Source: Sporosarcina sp. FSL W7-1349 (GTDB lineage Bacteria; Bacillota; Bacilli; Bacillales_A; Planococcaceae). Taken from it: a stretch of DNA of 64,000 nucleotides. The stretch lies in NCBI RefSeq assembly GCF_038003045.1, contig NZ_JBBOOK010000001.1, positions 1,736,001 to 1,800,000 of the forward strand, given 5' to 3'. Within the stretch, counting starts at the first letter, position 1, and each line of letters starts with the position of its first letter. Positions 10,566-18,618 of this stretch are shown one piece after another. A program made the position numbers and the translations under genes. Below the pieces are notes generated by a model. The model saw nothing but the letters and a program-made list of their open reading frames with translations. It searched no databases and had not been told where the DNA came from.

Positions 10566-11025
10566 ACTCCCGATGTTTCAAAATATAATACAGATTCAGC
10601 CCGTCGCTATAGCTGCCATTCCCGTAGTCGACCGGGATGAGTGAGATAAACGCAAACCAGATCGAAAAATAGGAATAGAGAAAAAGGTAGTTCCGGTCTT
10701 TCATAATTCCATGTGAAATCAGGTAATTCAACAGCAACACGGAACCGATATTGAACAGGACGCCGCCTGCATGCACCATGAAATGAGTAAACCGGTTGCT
10801 CCAACGCAAACGCGAGTACCGGACATTCGAATCGAGGAAATAGATCCGATGAACCGTGATGGCCCCGATGCGAAACAATACTTTCCCCCTCCCCAATGCA
10901 AACCGCGCCCAGCCGCCGAACAGAGCTGCCATAAACGAATGACCAATCGAGTGGACGAACGATACGAGCGGCAAAAGGATGAAAAGGGATAACGCAAACC
11001 GTGCGAAATCGGAAAGGCCAAAAAT
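10546..11025 (-). CDS. Multi-pass membrane protein with HSIGH motif, likely ATT start
   Basis: Unrecognised integral membrane protein with about four hydrophobic segments. The first carries HSIGHSFMAALFGG, reminiscent of the HExxH helix of M50 site-2 proteases but with Ser in place of the catalytic Glu, so protease activity is doubtful. No ATG lies in this frame near the start. The first usual start codon is TTG at 10974, without a ribosome site. AAAGGAG stands nine bases before an in-frame ATT at 11025, which restores a complete first transmembrane helix (FARFALSLFILLPLVSFVHS), so I extend to it (159 aa). Start confidence is low; gene confidence is moderate. Own terminator downstream. Confidence 0.65.
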   Translation of the reverse strand: MFGLSDFARFALSLFILLPLVSFVHSIGHSFMAALFGGWARFALGRGKVLFRIGAITVHRIYFLDSNVRYSRLRWSNRFTHFMVHAGGVLFNIGSVLLLNYLISHGIMKDRNYLFLYSYFSIWFAFISLIPVDYGNGSYSDGLNLYYILKHREFPQLYN

Positions 11026-11178
11026 ACAGCATCTCTCCTTTCGAAGGGGTAATCCATCTTTCCTCTTTACCCTCGAATAACGTCCATAAACCGACCCAAA
11101 AGATTATTCTTTCGAGTAATGGATTCGCTATGAATGTTCAGTATAATTTGAATTAATTAAAGAAAGGGGTTGGAATAA

Positions 11179-12129
11179 ATGACTTACTTGAACATGGCAA
11201 TTATCCAAATGGCTTCGCCGAGCGGACATCCGGATCCGGAGCAAAAGAAGAAAGAAAATCTGGAGGCGATGATGGCGTATATCGACCAAGTCACCTTCAT
11301 GAACCCGACAGTCGATCTGATCGCTTTCCCGGAACTTTGCTTGAATGGCATCGAGCCGATCAACTGGCGGCAAATGGCCGAACCAATTCCAGGCGGTCCT
11401 TCCACGAAAGCGCTTACGGAGAAGGCGAAGGAAGTGAAGAAGTGGATTGCACCCGGGTCCTATTTCGAATTAGGGGACGACGGCAATGTGTACAATACTG
11501 CTATTTTAATTTCCCCCGAAGGTGAAATCGAGTTGAAGTATCGGAAAGTGTTCATCCCGTATCCATTGGAACCTTCCCATCCGGGCAAAGAATTCCCGGT
11601 ATTCGAAATCCCGAATATTGGCAAGATCGGTTTCGTCATCTGTGCGGACGGCCATTATCCGGAAGCGATGCGGAACCTCGCCTTGAAAGGGGCGGAAGTT
11701 ATCATCAAACCGACTCTCCAAGGAGAATGGATCGGTGGATTGCGCAACCATACGCCCGTTGCCATCACACGGGCGATTGAAAACCAATGTTTCGTCGTCA
11801 GCGTCGGCCAGCCATCACCGATCGGCATGGGCGACTCCGTCGTCGTCGATCCGGAAGGACGCATCATCGAACAGCTTGGTGTTGCGGAATCCTTCACTTT
11901 CGTCAGCTTGAATCTGGATGAAGTACGGCGCGTGAGAGAGGCGGGTTCCTGCGGAATGTTCGGCTTCCTGAAAATGTTGAAAGAATTTAAAGAAGCCGGT
12001 TGCAACGTCGACGAATGCTACCAGGCAGGCATTGAAAACGCGGATGTCTATAAAAATCTCTCCTTCCCTCACCCGAAAACACCGGACGAGTTGAAAAAGT
12101 ATGAGAAGAAAGTGGAATTGTATTCTTGA
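11179..12129 (+). CDS. Carbon-nitrogen hydrolase, aliphatic amidase/formamidase type
   Basis: 316-residue nitrilase-superfamily enzyme hydrolysing a small amide to acid and ammonia. The Glu-Lys-Cys triad is visible: Glu in AFPELCLNG, Lys in KYRKVFIPYP and Cys in GFVICADGHYPEAMRN. The stretch after the Cys (GHYPEAMRNLALKGAEVIIK) is closest to the AmiE/AmiF branch. Length agrees with formamidase (about 330). A ribosome site AAAGGGG precedes the ATG. Monocistronic with a strong terminator. The neighbouring convergent LuxR-type gene might regulate nitrogen-related genes, but nothing in the sequence ties them. Confidence 0.85.
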   Translation: MTYLNMAIIQMASPSGHPDPEQKKKENLEAMMAYIDQVTFMNPTVDLIAFPELCLNGIEPINWRQMAEPIPGGPSTKALTEKAKEVKKWIAPGSYFELGDDGNVYNTAILISPEGEIELKYRKVFIPYPLEPSHPGKEFPVFEIPNIGKIGFVICADGHYPEAMRNLALKGAEVIIKPTLQGEWIGGLRNHTPVAITRAIENQCFVVSVGQPSPIGMGDSVVVDPEGRIIEQLGVAESFTFVSLNLDEVRRVREAGSCGMFGFLKMLKEFKEAGCNVDECYQAGIENADVYKNLSFPHPKTPDELKKYEKKVELYS

Positions 12130-12204
12130 TTGATAGGTGGGAAGGATTGACGGTTCTACGCCGGGTATCCTAGGAAAAATAGCAAGATATGTACACAAAG
12201 AAAC

Positions 12205-12238
12205 GCAGGCCCCCACCATTGTCAGGGGGCCTGTTTCC
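12205..12238 (+). terminator. Terminator of the amidase gene
   Basis: Stem AGGCCCCC/GGGGGCCT followed by GTTTCC. It overlaps the last bases of the convergent regulator gene. Confidence 0.8.
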
Positions 12239-12935
12239 GTTCATAAAGCCTCGCGACCAGTTCGGTGCGGTTGGCGAGATTGTTTTTGTCGTATATATTT
12301 TGTAAATGCTTTTTCACGGTATGGATGGTGACATATAGGACATCGGCGATTTCTTGGTTCGTATACCCTTTCTGCAAAAGCTGGCAGACCTTCTTCTCAG
12401 CCGGAGTCAGAACAAGTCGTTCCAACGGGTCCCTCTGTAAAAACGTTTGCAGTTTCATCGATACATAATAGGAAATCACTTCGACACTCTCAAGGATCAC
12501 TTCATTCTCGAACGGGTTGCGCCTGCCTGCTGTAAATGAAATACCGCCGACAAGCTGATTGCCCGATACTAAATAGACGCCCATTTCATGATAGTTTCCG
12601 TTCGGTTCCATGAACTCCTGATAGAACGCACTTCTCTCGTAATCGGACTCCGTTACGACATCCTCCAATCGGAGCACTCTTGCCTTATCAAGCTTGGCCT
12701 GCACTCGGGCAGGCAGCAGAAAATCATCCTCCACATAATCTACGTAACTCTTCAGGACAACCGGCTTAATATTATGAACGACCGGGTCATAGATTACGCC
12801 ACCCTTCCCGCATAGCCAGAAAATGGACCGTTCCAATCCGAAATATCGGTCGAAGATACGTAAGGTTTCATTCCGGAAATCCTTCATTGTTTCCAACGAT
12901 TCCATATGACGCATAATCTGCTTGACTGTCTGCAT
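12222..12935 (-). CDS. LuxR-type transcriptional regulator
   Basis: 237 residues. The C-terminal 60 residues form a LuxR/GerE helix-turn-helix (LTPAEKKVCQLLQKGYTNQE then IADVLYVTIHTVKKHLQNIY). The N-terminal 170 residues resemble a GAF-like sensor domain (FWLCGKGGVIYD, GGISFTAGRRNPF), with no receiver-domain Asp, so it probably binds a ligand directly and is not phosphorylated. I start at the ATG with GGGGAGGG five bases upstream. Targets unknown. Confidence 0.85.
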   Translation of the reverse strand: MQTVKQIMRHMESLETMKDFRNETLRIFDRYFGLERSIFWLCGKGGVIYDPVVHNIKPVVLKSYVDYVEDDFLLPARVQAKLDKARVLRLEDVVTESDYERSAFYQEFMEPNGNYHEMGVYLVSGNQLVGGISFTAGRRNPFENEVILESVEVISYYVSMKLQTFLQRDPLERLVLTPAEKKVCQLLQKGYTNQEIADVLYVTIHTVKKHLQNIYDKNNLANRTELVARLYERKQAP

Positions 12936-12999
12936 CGGTTCCCTCCCCACTTCCATGTAGAGAAAAATCGCCATCAACGATTCTTGACGGCGATTTCCA

Positions 13000-13112
13000 T
13001 TGCTTTATCTTTATTCAGATAAAAACTCCCACCTTTGCAGGTAGTGAGATGAATTCGGTCTTATCTCTTATTCAGCCGGCGTCCAGATAACCGCTGAATA
13101 CCAATAAAGATG
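13000..13112 (+). repeat. MITE-like element, copy 1
   Basis: Starts with TTTATCTTTATTCAG and ends with an imperfect inverse (GCTGAATaccAATAAAG). The core ACTCCCACCTnT...GGTnGTGAGATGAATnCGG then a TTCAGC/GCTGAA hairpin matches copy 2 (14426-14568), which lies in the opposite orientation. No coding capacity. Confidence 0.7.
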
Positions 13113-13161
13113 TCACAGATTTGAATCGTAAAAACATAATTCAAAGTCAAGGCGGACTGGA

Positions 13162-13470
13162 TTAGCGAACTCCGAGTGCCATTTTAGCGTAACGCGACAT
13201 CATATCACGCGACCAAGGCGGATTCCATACGATGTTGACGTCGACATCTTTCACTTCAGGCAACTCCATCAATTCCTGTTTAATATTGGCAACGATTTGC
13301 GGGCCCATCGGACAGCCCATCGAGGTAAGTGTCATCGTAACAATCGCTTTTCCGGCTTCGTCGAGCTCTGCGTCATAGACAAGTCCCAGATTGACAATAT
13401 CGACTCCCAACTCCGGGTCGATCACGTTTTCCAAAACGCCCATGATGCTGTCTTTCATGTCCTGATCCAT
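13162..13470 (-). CDS. yitW: MIP18/DUF59 metal-sulfur cluster assembly factor (YitW/SufT-like)
   Basis: 102-residue DUF59 protein. Members (SufT, PaaD, YitW) help mature iron-sulfur proteins. It carries the family pattern DPELGVDIVNLGLVYD near residue 20, the conserved Cys in TSMGCPMGP, and NPPWSRDMMS near the C terminus. The GGAAGGGG ribosome site is one base from the ATG at 13476 but seven from the ATG at 13470, so I use the latter. It follows the esterase gene by 44 bases, the yitV-yitW order of B. subtilis. Confidence 0.9.
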   Translation of the reverse strand: MDQDMKDSIMGVLENVIDPELGVDIVNLGLVYDAELDEAGKAIVTMTLTSMGCPMGPQIVANIKQELMELPEVKDVDVNIVWNPPWSRDMMSRYAKMALGVR

Positions 13471-13514
13471 TTTCATACCCCTTCCAATCCGATAATACTC
13501 TCATCATACCAGAG

Positions 13515-14288
13515 TCAGGGCCGACCCTTCAAATAGAAGGCCATCCATTCCGCGGCGTGCAGCATCCCCGGTCTGGAAACGGCATGGCCCGCCGTTTCAT
13601 CTGTCATGAATTCAAAATCCTCCGGATGATCCGCGTAATCCGATTTCACCGCATTGTAGAAATTGAACGTCGGCTCATAAGGGACAGTCGTATCATTCCG
13701 GCCATGCCAGAAAAAGATCGGACGTTTCGCCAGCGCCGGCCGATGCTTCGTCAAATCGAACCGAGCCAGTGTATCGAGCAAATTACGCCGCTCCTCATCC
13801 GTAATTGGCAGTTTAAAGCCGCCCCTTTCGAACTGGGCCATTTGTGCCTTCGCCAGTTGGACGTAATTCGGGGCACCCATCATGACCGCTGCCGCGTCAA
13901 TCCAATCATAGAGCGTGAGGCAACCCAATGTCGTGATCCCTCCCATGGAAGTCCCTCCAAGCCCGACCTTCGCAGCAGGCAGACCCCGGTTCGCCAATTC
14001 GTCCTTCAAGACGCCCACTTCTTCAAGCGACGTCAACACAATTTCCCAAAAACGCAAACTCAGTTGCACTTCGTCTAAATCCTCTGCCCGGACGCCGTGG
14101 AGATGTGCATCCGGCAACAAGACTCGCAACCCTCTTTTAGCCATCTGGTACGCGTAGTGCAAATTATGTTCCTTCGCACTTGTAAAGCCATGCAGGAAGA
14201 TCATGACCGGCATATCCGGAGTCTCCAACTCTTTTTCCACTATATGCAATAAAGGGACATTTCCCCATTCTTCATCCGTTACAATCAC
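13515..14288 (-). CDS. yitV: Alpha/beta-hydrolase esterase (YitV-like)
   Basis: 257-residue serine hydrolase, cytosolic. Oxyanion motif FLHGF near residue 33, nucleophile elbow GGTSMGGIT near residue 110, acid Asp in HGRNDTTVPYE and catalytic His in TAGHAVSRPG complete the triad. The prolyl-oligopeptidase-like lid region agrees with the YitV family. GTG start with GGGG eight bases upstream. Located beside yitW and divergent from yitU, as expected for this cluster. The natural substrate is unknown. Confidence 0.85.
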   Translation of the reverse strand: MIVTDEEWGNVPLLHIVEKELETPDMPVMIFLHGFTSAKEHNLHYAYQMAKRGLRVLLPDAHLHGVRAEDLDEVQLSLRFWEIVLTSLEEVGVLKDELANRGLPAAKVGLGGTSMGGITTLGCLTLYDWIDAAAVMMGAPNYVQLAKAQMAQFERGGFKLPITDEERRNLLDTLARFDLTKHRPALAKRPIFFWHGRNDTTVPYEPTFNFYNAVKSDYADHPEDFEFMTDETAGHAVSRPGMLHAAEWMAFYLKGRP

Positions 14289-14338
14289 GCCGACATCCCC
14301 TTCCTTTCCTATATAAAAGAGCGTACCAAAGTTTTTCT

Positions 14339-14412
14339 AATCAATCACGCCTCGGCGTGATTGCGTCCGGATTTTTTCGAGCTTGCTCGAAAAGCTCCCC
14401 TTAAAAATCCGT
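14339..14412. repeat. Two strong hairpins in the yitV-yitU gap
   Basis: A perfect palindrome AATCACGCCTCGGCGTGATT (14343-14362) and a second stem TTTTCGAGC/GCTCGAAAA. On the minus strand the second is followed by further A/T and could act as a terminator. Both abut MITE copy 2 and may belong to the same element. Confidence 0.7.
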
Positions 14413-14425
14413 GACATCCGCCGGA

Positions 14426-14568
14426 GGCTTTATCTTTATTCAGCGGCAGTTTGAACACCCGCTGAACAGGAGATTAAACCGCATTCATCTTACCACTTAT
14501 AGAGGTGGGAGTCTTCTGTGCCTGCCGCTCCGCTTTCGGCACAAATAACTTTGCTGAATAAAGATAAA
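14426..14568 (-). repeat. MITE-like element, copy 2, with perfect 16-bp terminal inverted repeats
   Basis: TTTATCTTTATTCAGC at the left end is exactly inverted at the right end (GCTGAATAAAGATAAA). The interior contains the same ACTCCCACCTCT...GGTAAGATGAATGCGG block and TTCAGCGG/CCGCTGAA hairpin as copy 1, on the minus strand, plus extra sequence. No transposase lies within it. Confidence 0.75.
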
Positions 14569-14651
14569 ACAAAATGAAAAGAAGGCTATCGGGTTTTTTT
14601 GACTTATTATACGGGGAAACGATAGACTGAAGTTGTAAAGGAGGAGTTTTC

Positions 14652-15461
14652 TTGAAACCGCATTTGATCGTCCTCGACTTGGATGGAACACTTCTCACCG
14701 ATGAAAAAACCATCCCTGAAAAAACAGCAAACACTTTGAAAAAAGCAGAAGAAAACGGGCATCAGGTCATGATTGCAACCGGCCGCCCGTATCGTGCAAG
14801 TGAAGTTTATTACAAGCAACTTGGGTTGCACACCCCGATCGTCAATTTCAACGGTGCCTATGTACACCGACCGGGTGACTTGTCGTGGAAGCCGGTCCAT
14901 GAAACGATCTCACTTCCCGTCGTCAATGATGTCATCGATGCCATGCAGGATTTTTCATTCCAAAATATTGTGGCAGAAGTGCTGGATGACGTCTATATGC
15001 AGCGCCATGATGAGAAGCTGCTTAACATTTTCGGCTTCGGGGATCCTCGCATAACAGCAGGCGACATCCGTAAATATTTACGCGTCGAACCGACGAGTTT
15101 GCTCATCCAAGCGGACTCCAAGGATGTCGATCCAATCCGTCGACATCTTGCCGAGGTCCACGCAGAAGTCATCGACCATCGCCGGTGGGGCGCCCCATTC
15201 GATGTCATCGAAATCGTGCGCCACGGATTGAACAAAGCGGTCGGCATCTCGCACGTCGCGAAATGGATGGATATTCCACGCGACCGGATCATCGCGTTCG
15301 GCGATGAGGACAATGATCTCGAAATGATCGACTATGCCGGAGTCGGCGTCGCCATGGGCAATGCGATCGACCGTTTGAAAACGATCGCAGACGAAGTGAC
15401 ATTGACGAATAATGAAGACGGCATCGCCCATATTTTACAGGAACGGCTGCAACTACCTTAA
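14652..15461 (+). CDS. yitU: Cof-type HAD phosphatase (YitU-like)
   Basis: 269-residue HAD superfamily type IIB phosphatase. The motifs are DLDGTLL with nucleophile Asp and acid Asp near residues 8-10, ATGRPYR (motif II Thr), a conserved Lys in GLNKAVGISH, and GDEDNDLEMI (motif IV). YitU in B. subtilis dephosphorylates a riboflavin-pathway intermediate; that substrate is inferred here from synteny with yitV/yitW/yitS. It starts with TTG, seven bases after AAAGGAGG. Confidence 0.85.
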   Translation: MKPHLIVLDLDGTLLTDEKTIPEKTANTLKKAEENGHQVMIATGRPYRASEVYYKQLGLHTPIVNFNGAYVHRPGDLSWKPVHETISLPVVNDVIDAMQDFSFQNIVAEVLDDVYMQRHDEKLLNIFGFGDPRITAGDIRKYLRVEPTSLLIQADSKDVDPIRRHLAEVHAEVIDHRRWGAPFDVIEIVRHGLNKAVGISHVAKWMDIPRDRIIAFGDEDNDLEMIDYAGVGVAMGNAIDRLKTIADEVTLTNNEDGIAHILQERLQLP

Positions 15462-15483
15462 ATAACAATCGGGAGGAATGGGA

Positions 15484-16341
15484 ATGAGAATTTTTGCTGA
15501 CAGCGCCTGTGATTTACCTAAAACATTTTTCGAGGAAAACGATGTGACCCTGATTCCGTTGCGTGTTCTCGTCAACGACCAGGAATTTGACGACATCGTC
15601 TCCGTTGATTCCAAAGAAGTGTATAAAGCGATCCGCGAAGGTCAACATCCGAAGACTTCCCAAGCATCGCCGGAACTGCTGCTCGCTACGTGGAAAGAGT
15701 TCGCAGCAACGGGCGAAGACGGCATCTATATCGCCTTCTCCTCCGAATTATCCGGAACCCATGATACCGCCGTCATGATGAAAGACCAAGTGAAGGCGAC
15801 CAATCCGAATATGAACCTCGTTATCATCGACTCCAAATGCGCCTCCCTTGGATACGGCCTTCTTGTTAAAGAAGCGGTCCGCTTACGGGATGCCGGGGAT
15901 GACGTCCGGACGATCGAACGGAAAATCCGGTTCATGGCGAATCATATGGAACACCTCTTCACCGTGGAAGACTTGGATTATTTGGCGAAAGGCGGCCGGG
16001 TTTCAAAGGCGAGCGCGTTCATCGGAGGATTATTGAACATCAAGCCGCTCCTGCATGTCGAAGGGGGCAAACTTGTACCGATCGAAAAACACCGCGGTCG
16101 CAAGAAAGTGCTGCGCCGGATGGTCGATCTTATCGCAGAGCGCGGTACCGGACTAGACAAACAACTCGTGGCAATTAGCCACGGAGACGATGAGGCGATG
16201 GCCAATGAAGTGAAGGCGACCATCGAAGAGAAGTTCCACCCGAAGTCCATCGAAATCCATATGATCGGGTCTGCGGTCGGCGCCCATGCCGGTCCCGGAA
16301 CAATCGCCGTATTTTTCTTGAATAAACTGCCGGAAAACTGA
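15484..16341 (+). CDS. DegV family fatty-acid-binding protein (YitS-like)
   Basis: 285-residue DegV/FakB-type protein that binds one fatty acid for FakA-dependent phosphorylation. Family marks: FADSACDLP at the N terminus, TSQASPELL, SSELSGTHDTAV (ligand-binding Ser/Thr), DYLAKGGRVSKASAFIGG and a C-terminal GSAVGAHAGPGTIAV. The ATG at 15478 abuts GGGAGGA, so the ATG at 15484, six bases from the site, is the start. It lies 22 bases after yitU and probably shares its transcript. No fakA is in the window. Confidence 0.9.
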   Translation: MRIFADSACDLPKTFFEENDVTLIPLRVLVNDQEFDDIVSVDSKEVYKAIREGQHPKTSQASPELLLATWKEFAATGEDGIYIAFSSELSGTHDTAVMMKDQVKATNPNMNLVIIDSKCASLGYGLLVKEAVRLRDAGDDVRTIERKIRFMANHMEHLFTVEDLDYLAKGGRVSKASAFIGGLLNIKPLLHVEGGKLVPIEKHRGRKKVLRRMVDLIAERGTGLDKQLVAISHGDDEAMANEVKATIEEKFHPKSIEIHMIGSAVGAHAGPGTIAVFFLNKLPEN

Positions 16342-16359
16342 CAAAGGAGGACCCCACTC

Positions 16360-17682
16360 ATGAAAATTGTCATTATAGGAGGCATTGCGGGAGGTTCGAC
16401 AGCCGCTTCCCAGATCAGACGGGCATTGCCGGATTCGGATATCACCCTGTTCGGACGGGACCCTGTATTCGGGTATGGGACATGCGGCATGCCCTATGTC
16501 ATTGGCGGGTTGATTGAAGATAAATCAAAAATAGCCGGGCCGTCCCCCGAGAAATTCGGCCAGAAGCGGGATGTCGTTGTGCGCTTGGAGCACGATGTGC
16601 TGTCCATCGACCGGAAAGCGAAAATCGTCTTCGTCCGCAATATGACTACGGGGGTCACATTCCATGAACCGTATGACAAGCTCATCCTGTCCCCGGGCGG
16701 CCAGGCGCGGGTCCCCAAGTTGGATGTCGGGGAGCTGCCTTTATTCACATTGAAGAGCTATGGACAAATGGAAGAGATTCTGAATTTCATCTCACGTAAA
16801 AAACCGAAGTCCTGTGCCGTCATCGGCGGTGGGTTCATCGGCATCGAACTGGCGGAAAACTTCGTCCATCGTGGAATCGAGACATCCGTCATCATGCGGG
16901 GCGATCGGGTGATGGACGTGCTGGACCCGGAAATTTCGGAGAGGCTCGAAAGGGAAATGCAGGAAAATGGGATCACGCTTTATCAGGAAGAAGAAATCGA
17001 GCGGGTTGAGGGAAAACGGTTGATCCTCACAAGCGGAGCCACGTTGGAAGTCGATTTTCTTGCCGCAACAATTGGGATCGAACTCGATACAAAGTTAGCG
17101 GAAGAGGCCGGGCTGGCAATCGGTCCGACAAAGGCCATTGCGACCAACCAATATATGCAAAGTTCGGATCCGGATATTTACGTCGTCGGCGACGCGGCGG
17201 AAGGCACCGACTGGTTCACCGGCAAGCCGAGGACGGTCATGCTGTCCTGGCATGCACACCGGGAATCTTATATCGCCGCCCAGCATCTCGCCGGGGAACC
17301 ACTCGAGATCAACGGTTTCCTAGGGACGTCCATCACGAAATTATTCTCTCTGACGGCGGGGATGACTGGCCATTCCGCCAAAAGTCTGGAAGACGAAGGC
17401 ATGGCCTTTGCCACTTCCGTCTACGAGGGCGGTACGAACGCCGGCTACTACTTCGACCATGGCTGGATTCACCTGCGCGTCCATTACGATCGGGAAACCC
17501 GCCGAATCCTCGGCGCCCAGGCAGTCGGCAGCAAAGGAGTCGACAAGCGGATTGACGTCATCGCCACCGCCATTTTGGGTAAGCTGACCGTCGACGACCT
17601 CGCGGCTTTAGAGCTGTGCTACTCCCCTGCCTATTCTTCGCCAAAAGACCCTGTCAACATGATTGGGTACAAGGCAGATTAA
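16360..17682 (+). CDS. cdr: CoA-disulfide reductase / FAD-dependent pyridine nucleotide-disulfide oxidoreductase
   Basis: 440-residue flavoprotein reducing CoA disulfide with NAD(P)H and so maintaining thiol balance where glutathione is absent. FAD motif GGIAGGSTAA at the N terminus, single redox Cys42 in the CoADR position (YGTCGMPYVIGG), NAD(P)H motif IGGGFIGIELAENF, FAD motif DIYVVGDAAE and C-terminal tyrosines (LCYSPAYSSPKDPVN) typical of the CoADR family. It lacks the C-terminal rhodanese domain of some relatives. It begins 18 bases after degV and is followed by a terminator. Confidence 0.9.
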   Translation: MKIVIIGGIAGGSTAASQIRRALPDSDITLFGRDPVFGYGTCGMPYVIGGLIEDKSKIAGPSPEKFGQKRDVVVRLEHDVLSIDRKAKIVFVRNMTTGVTFHEPYDKLILSPGGQARVPKLDVGELPLFTLKSYGQMEEILNFISRKKPKSCAVIGGGFIGIELAENFVHRGIETSVIMRGDRVMDVLDPEISERLEREMQENGITLYQEEEIERVEGKRLILTSGATLEVDFLAATIGIELDTKLAEEAGLAIGPTKAIATNQYMQSSDPDIYVVGDAAEGTDWFTGKPRTVMLSWHAHRESYIAAQHLAGEPLEINGFLGTSITKLFSLTAGMTGHSAKSLEDEGMAFATSVYEGGTNAGYYFDHGWIHLRVHYDRETRRILGAQAVGSKGVDKRIDVIATAILGKLTVDDLAALELCYSPAYSSPKDPVNMIGYKAD

Positions 17683-17689
17683 TCAGCCG

Positions 17690-17722
17690 CCGCCCCGCCT
17701 CGCTCGGTGGGGCGATTTTTTT
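17690..17722 (+). terminator. Terminator of the yitU-degV-cdr operon
   Basis: Stem CGCCCCgCC/GGtGGGGCG with a tail of seven T, seven bases after the stop codon. Confidence 0.9.
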
Positions 17723-17750
17723 GAATGAAATCTTATGGAGGGGGCTGCAC

Positions 17751-18557
17751 GCTGATAACTTGGGTGGACTGCTGATACTTCTACACAACCGCTGATAACT
17801 CCGTGGGACTGCTGGTACTTCTGCACAACCGCTGATAACTCCGTGAGACTGCTGATACTTCTGCACAACCGCTGATAACTTTGTCGGACTGCCGATACTT
17901 CTACACAACCGCTGATAACTTCGTGCGACTGCTGATACTTCTGCACAACCGCTGATAACTTCGTCGGACTGCCGATACTTCTACACAACCGCTGATAACT
18001 TCGTCGGACTGCTGATACTTCTACACAACCGCTGATAACTCCGTGGGACTGCTGATACTTCTGCACAACCGCTGATAACTTCGTCGGACTGCTGATACTT
18101 CTACACAACCGCTGATAACTTTGCGAGACTGCTGATACTTCTGCACAACCGCTGATAACTTTGTCGGACTGCCGATACTTCTACACAACCGCTGATAACT
18201 TTGTTGGACTGCCGATACTTCTACACAACCGCTGATAACTTCATCGGACTGCTGATACTTCTACACAACCGCTGATAACTTCATCGGACTGCTGATACTT
18301 CTACACAACCGCTGATAACTCCGTGGGACTGCTGATACTTCGGCACAACCGCTGATAACTATGCCGAACTGCTGATACTTCTACACAACCGCCGATAACT
18401 TCGTCGGACTGCTGATACTTCGGCACAACCGCTGATAACTTTGCGGAACTGCTGATACTTCGGCACAACCGCTGATAACTTTGCGGAACTGCTGATACTT
18501 CTGCACAACCGCTGATAACTTTGCGAGACTGCTGATACTTCGGCACAACCGCTGATA
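17751..18557 (+). repeat. GCTGATA-core tandem array, 20 exact 40-bp periods
   Basis: Each 40-bp period is two 20-bp half-units: GCTGATAACT plus a variable ten (typically TCGTCGGACT), then GCTGATACTT plus CTACACAACC or CGGCACAACC. From 17751 to 18550 there is not one insertion or deletion, only substitutions, concentrated in the variable ten bases. It fills the gap between two convergent terminators. No gene is seen. Confidence 0.95.
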
Positions 18558-18572
18558 CGTCCTGAAAATCCA

Positions 18573-18615
18573 CACAAAAACTCCCCGCACGCCACCATCG
18601 ACATGCGGGGAGTCC
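18573..18615 (-). terminator. Terminator of the GH13-like gene
   Basis: Minus-strand stem ACTCCCCGCA/TGCGGGGAGT followed by TTTTTGTG, four bases beyond the stop codon. Confidence 0.9.
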
Positions 18616-18618
18616 ATT

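Noticed and set aside
10607..11057. Two overlapping minus-strand frames starting with ATG near 11032 and 11057
   Set aside because: Soluble Arg/Cys-rich products without a family; the third frame encodes a coherent membrane protein ending exactly at a terminator.
17751..18557. CRISPR array
   Set aside because: The variable ten bases are recurring variants of one word, not unique spacers. The unit is 20 bp and no cas genes are present.
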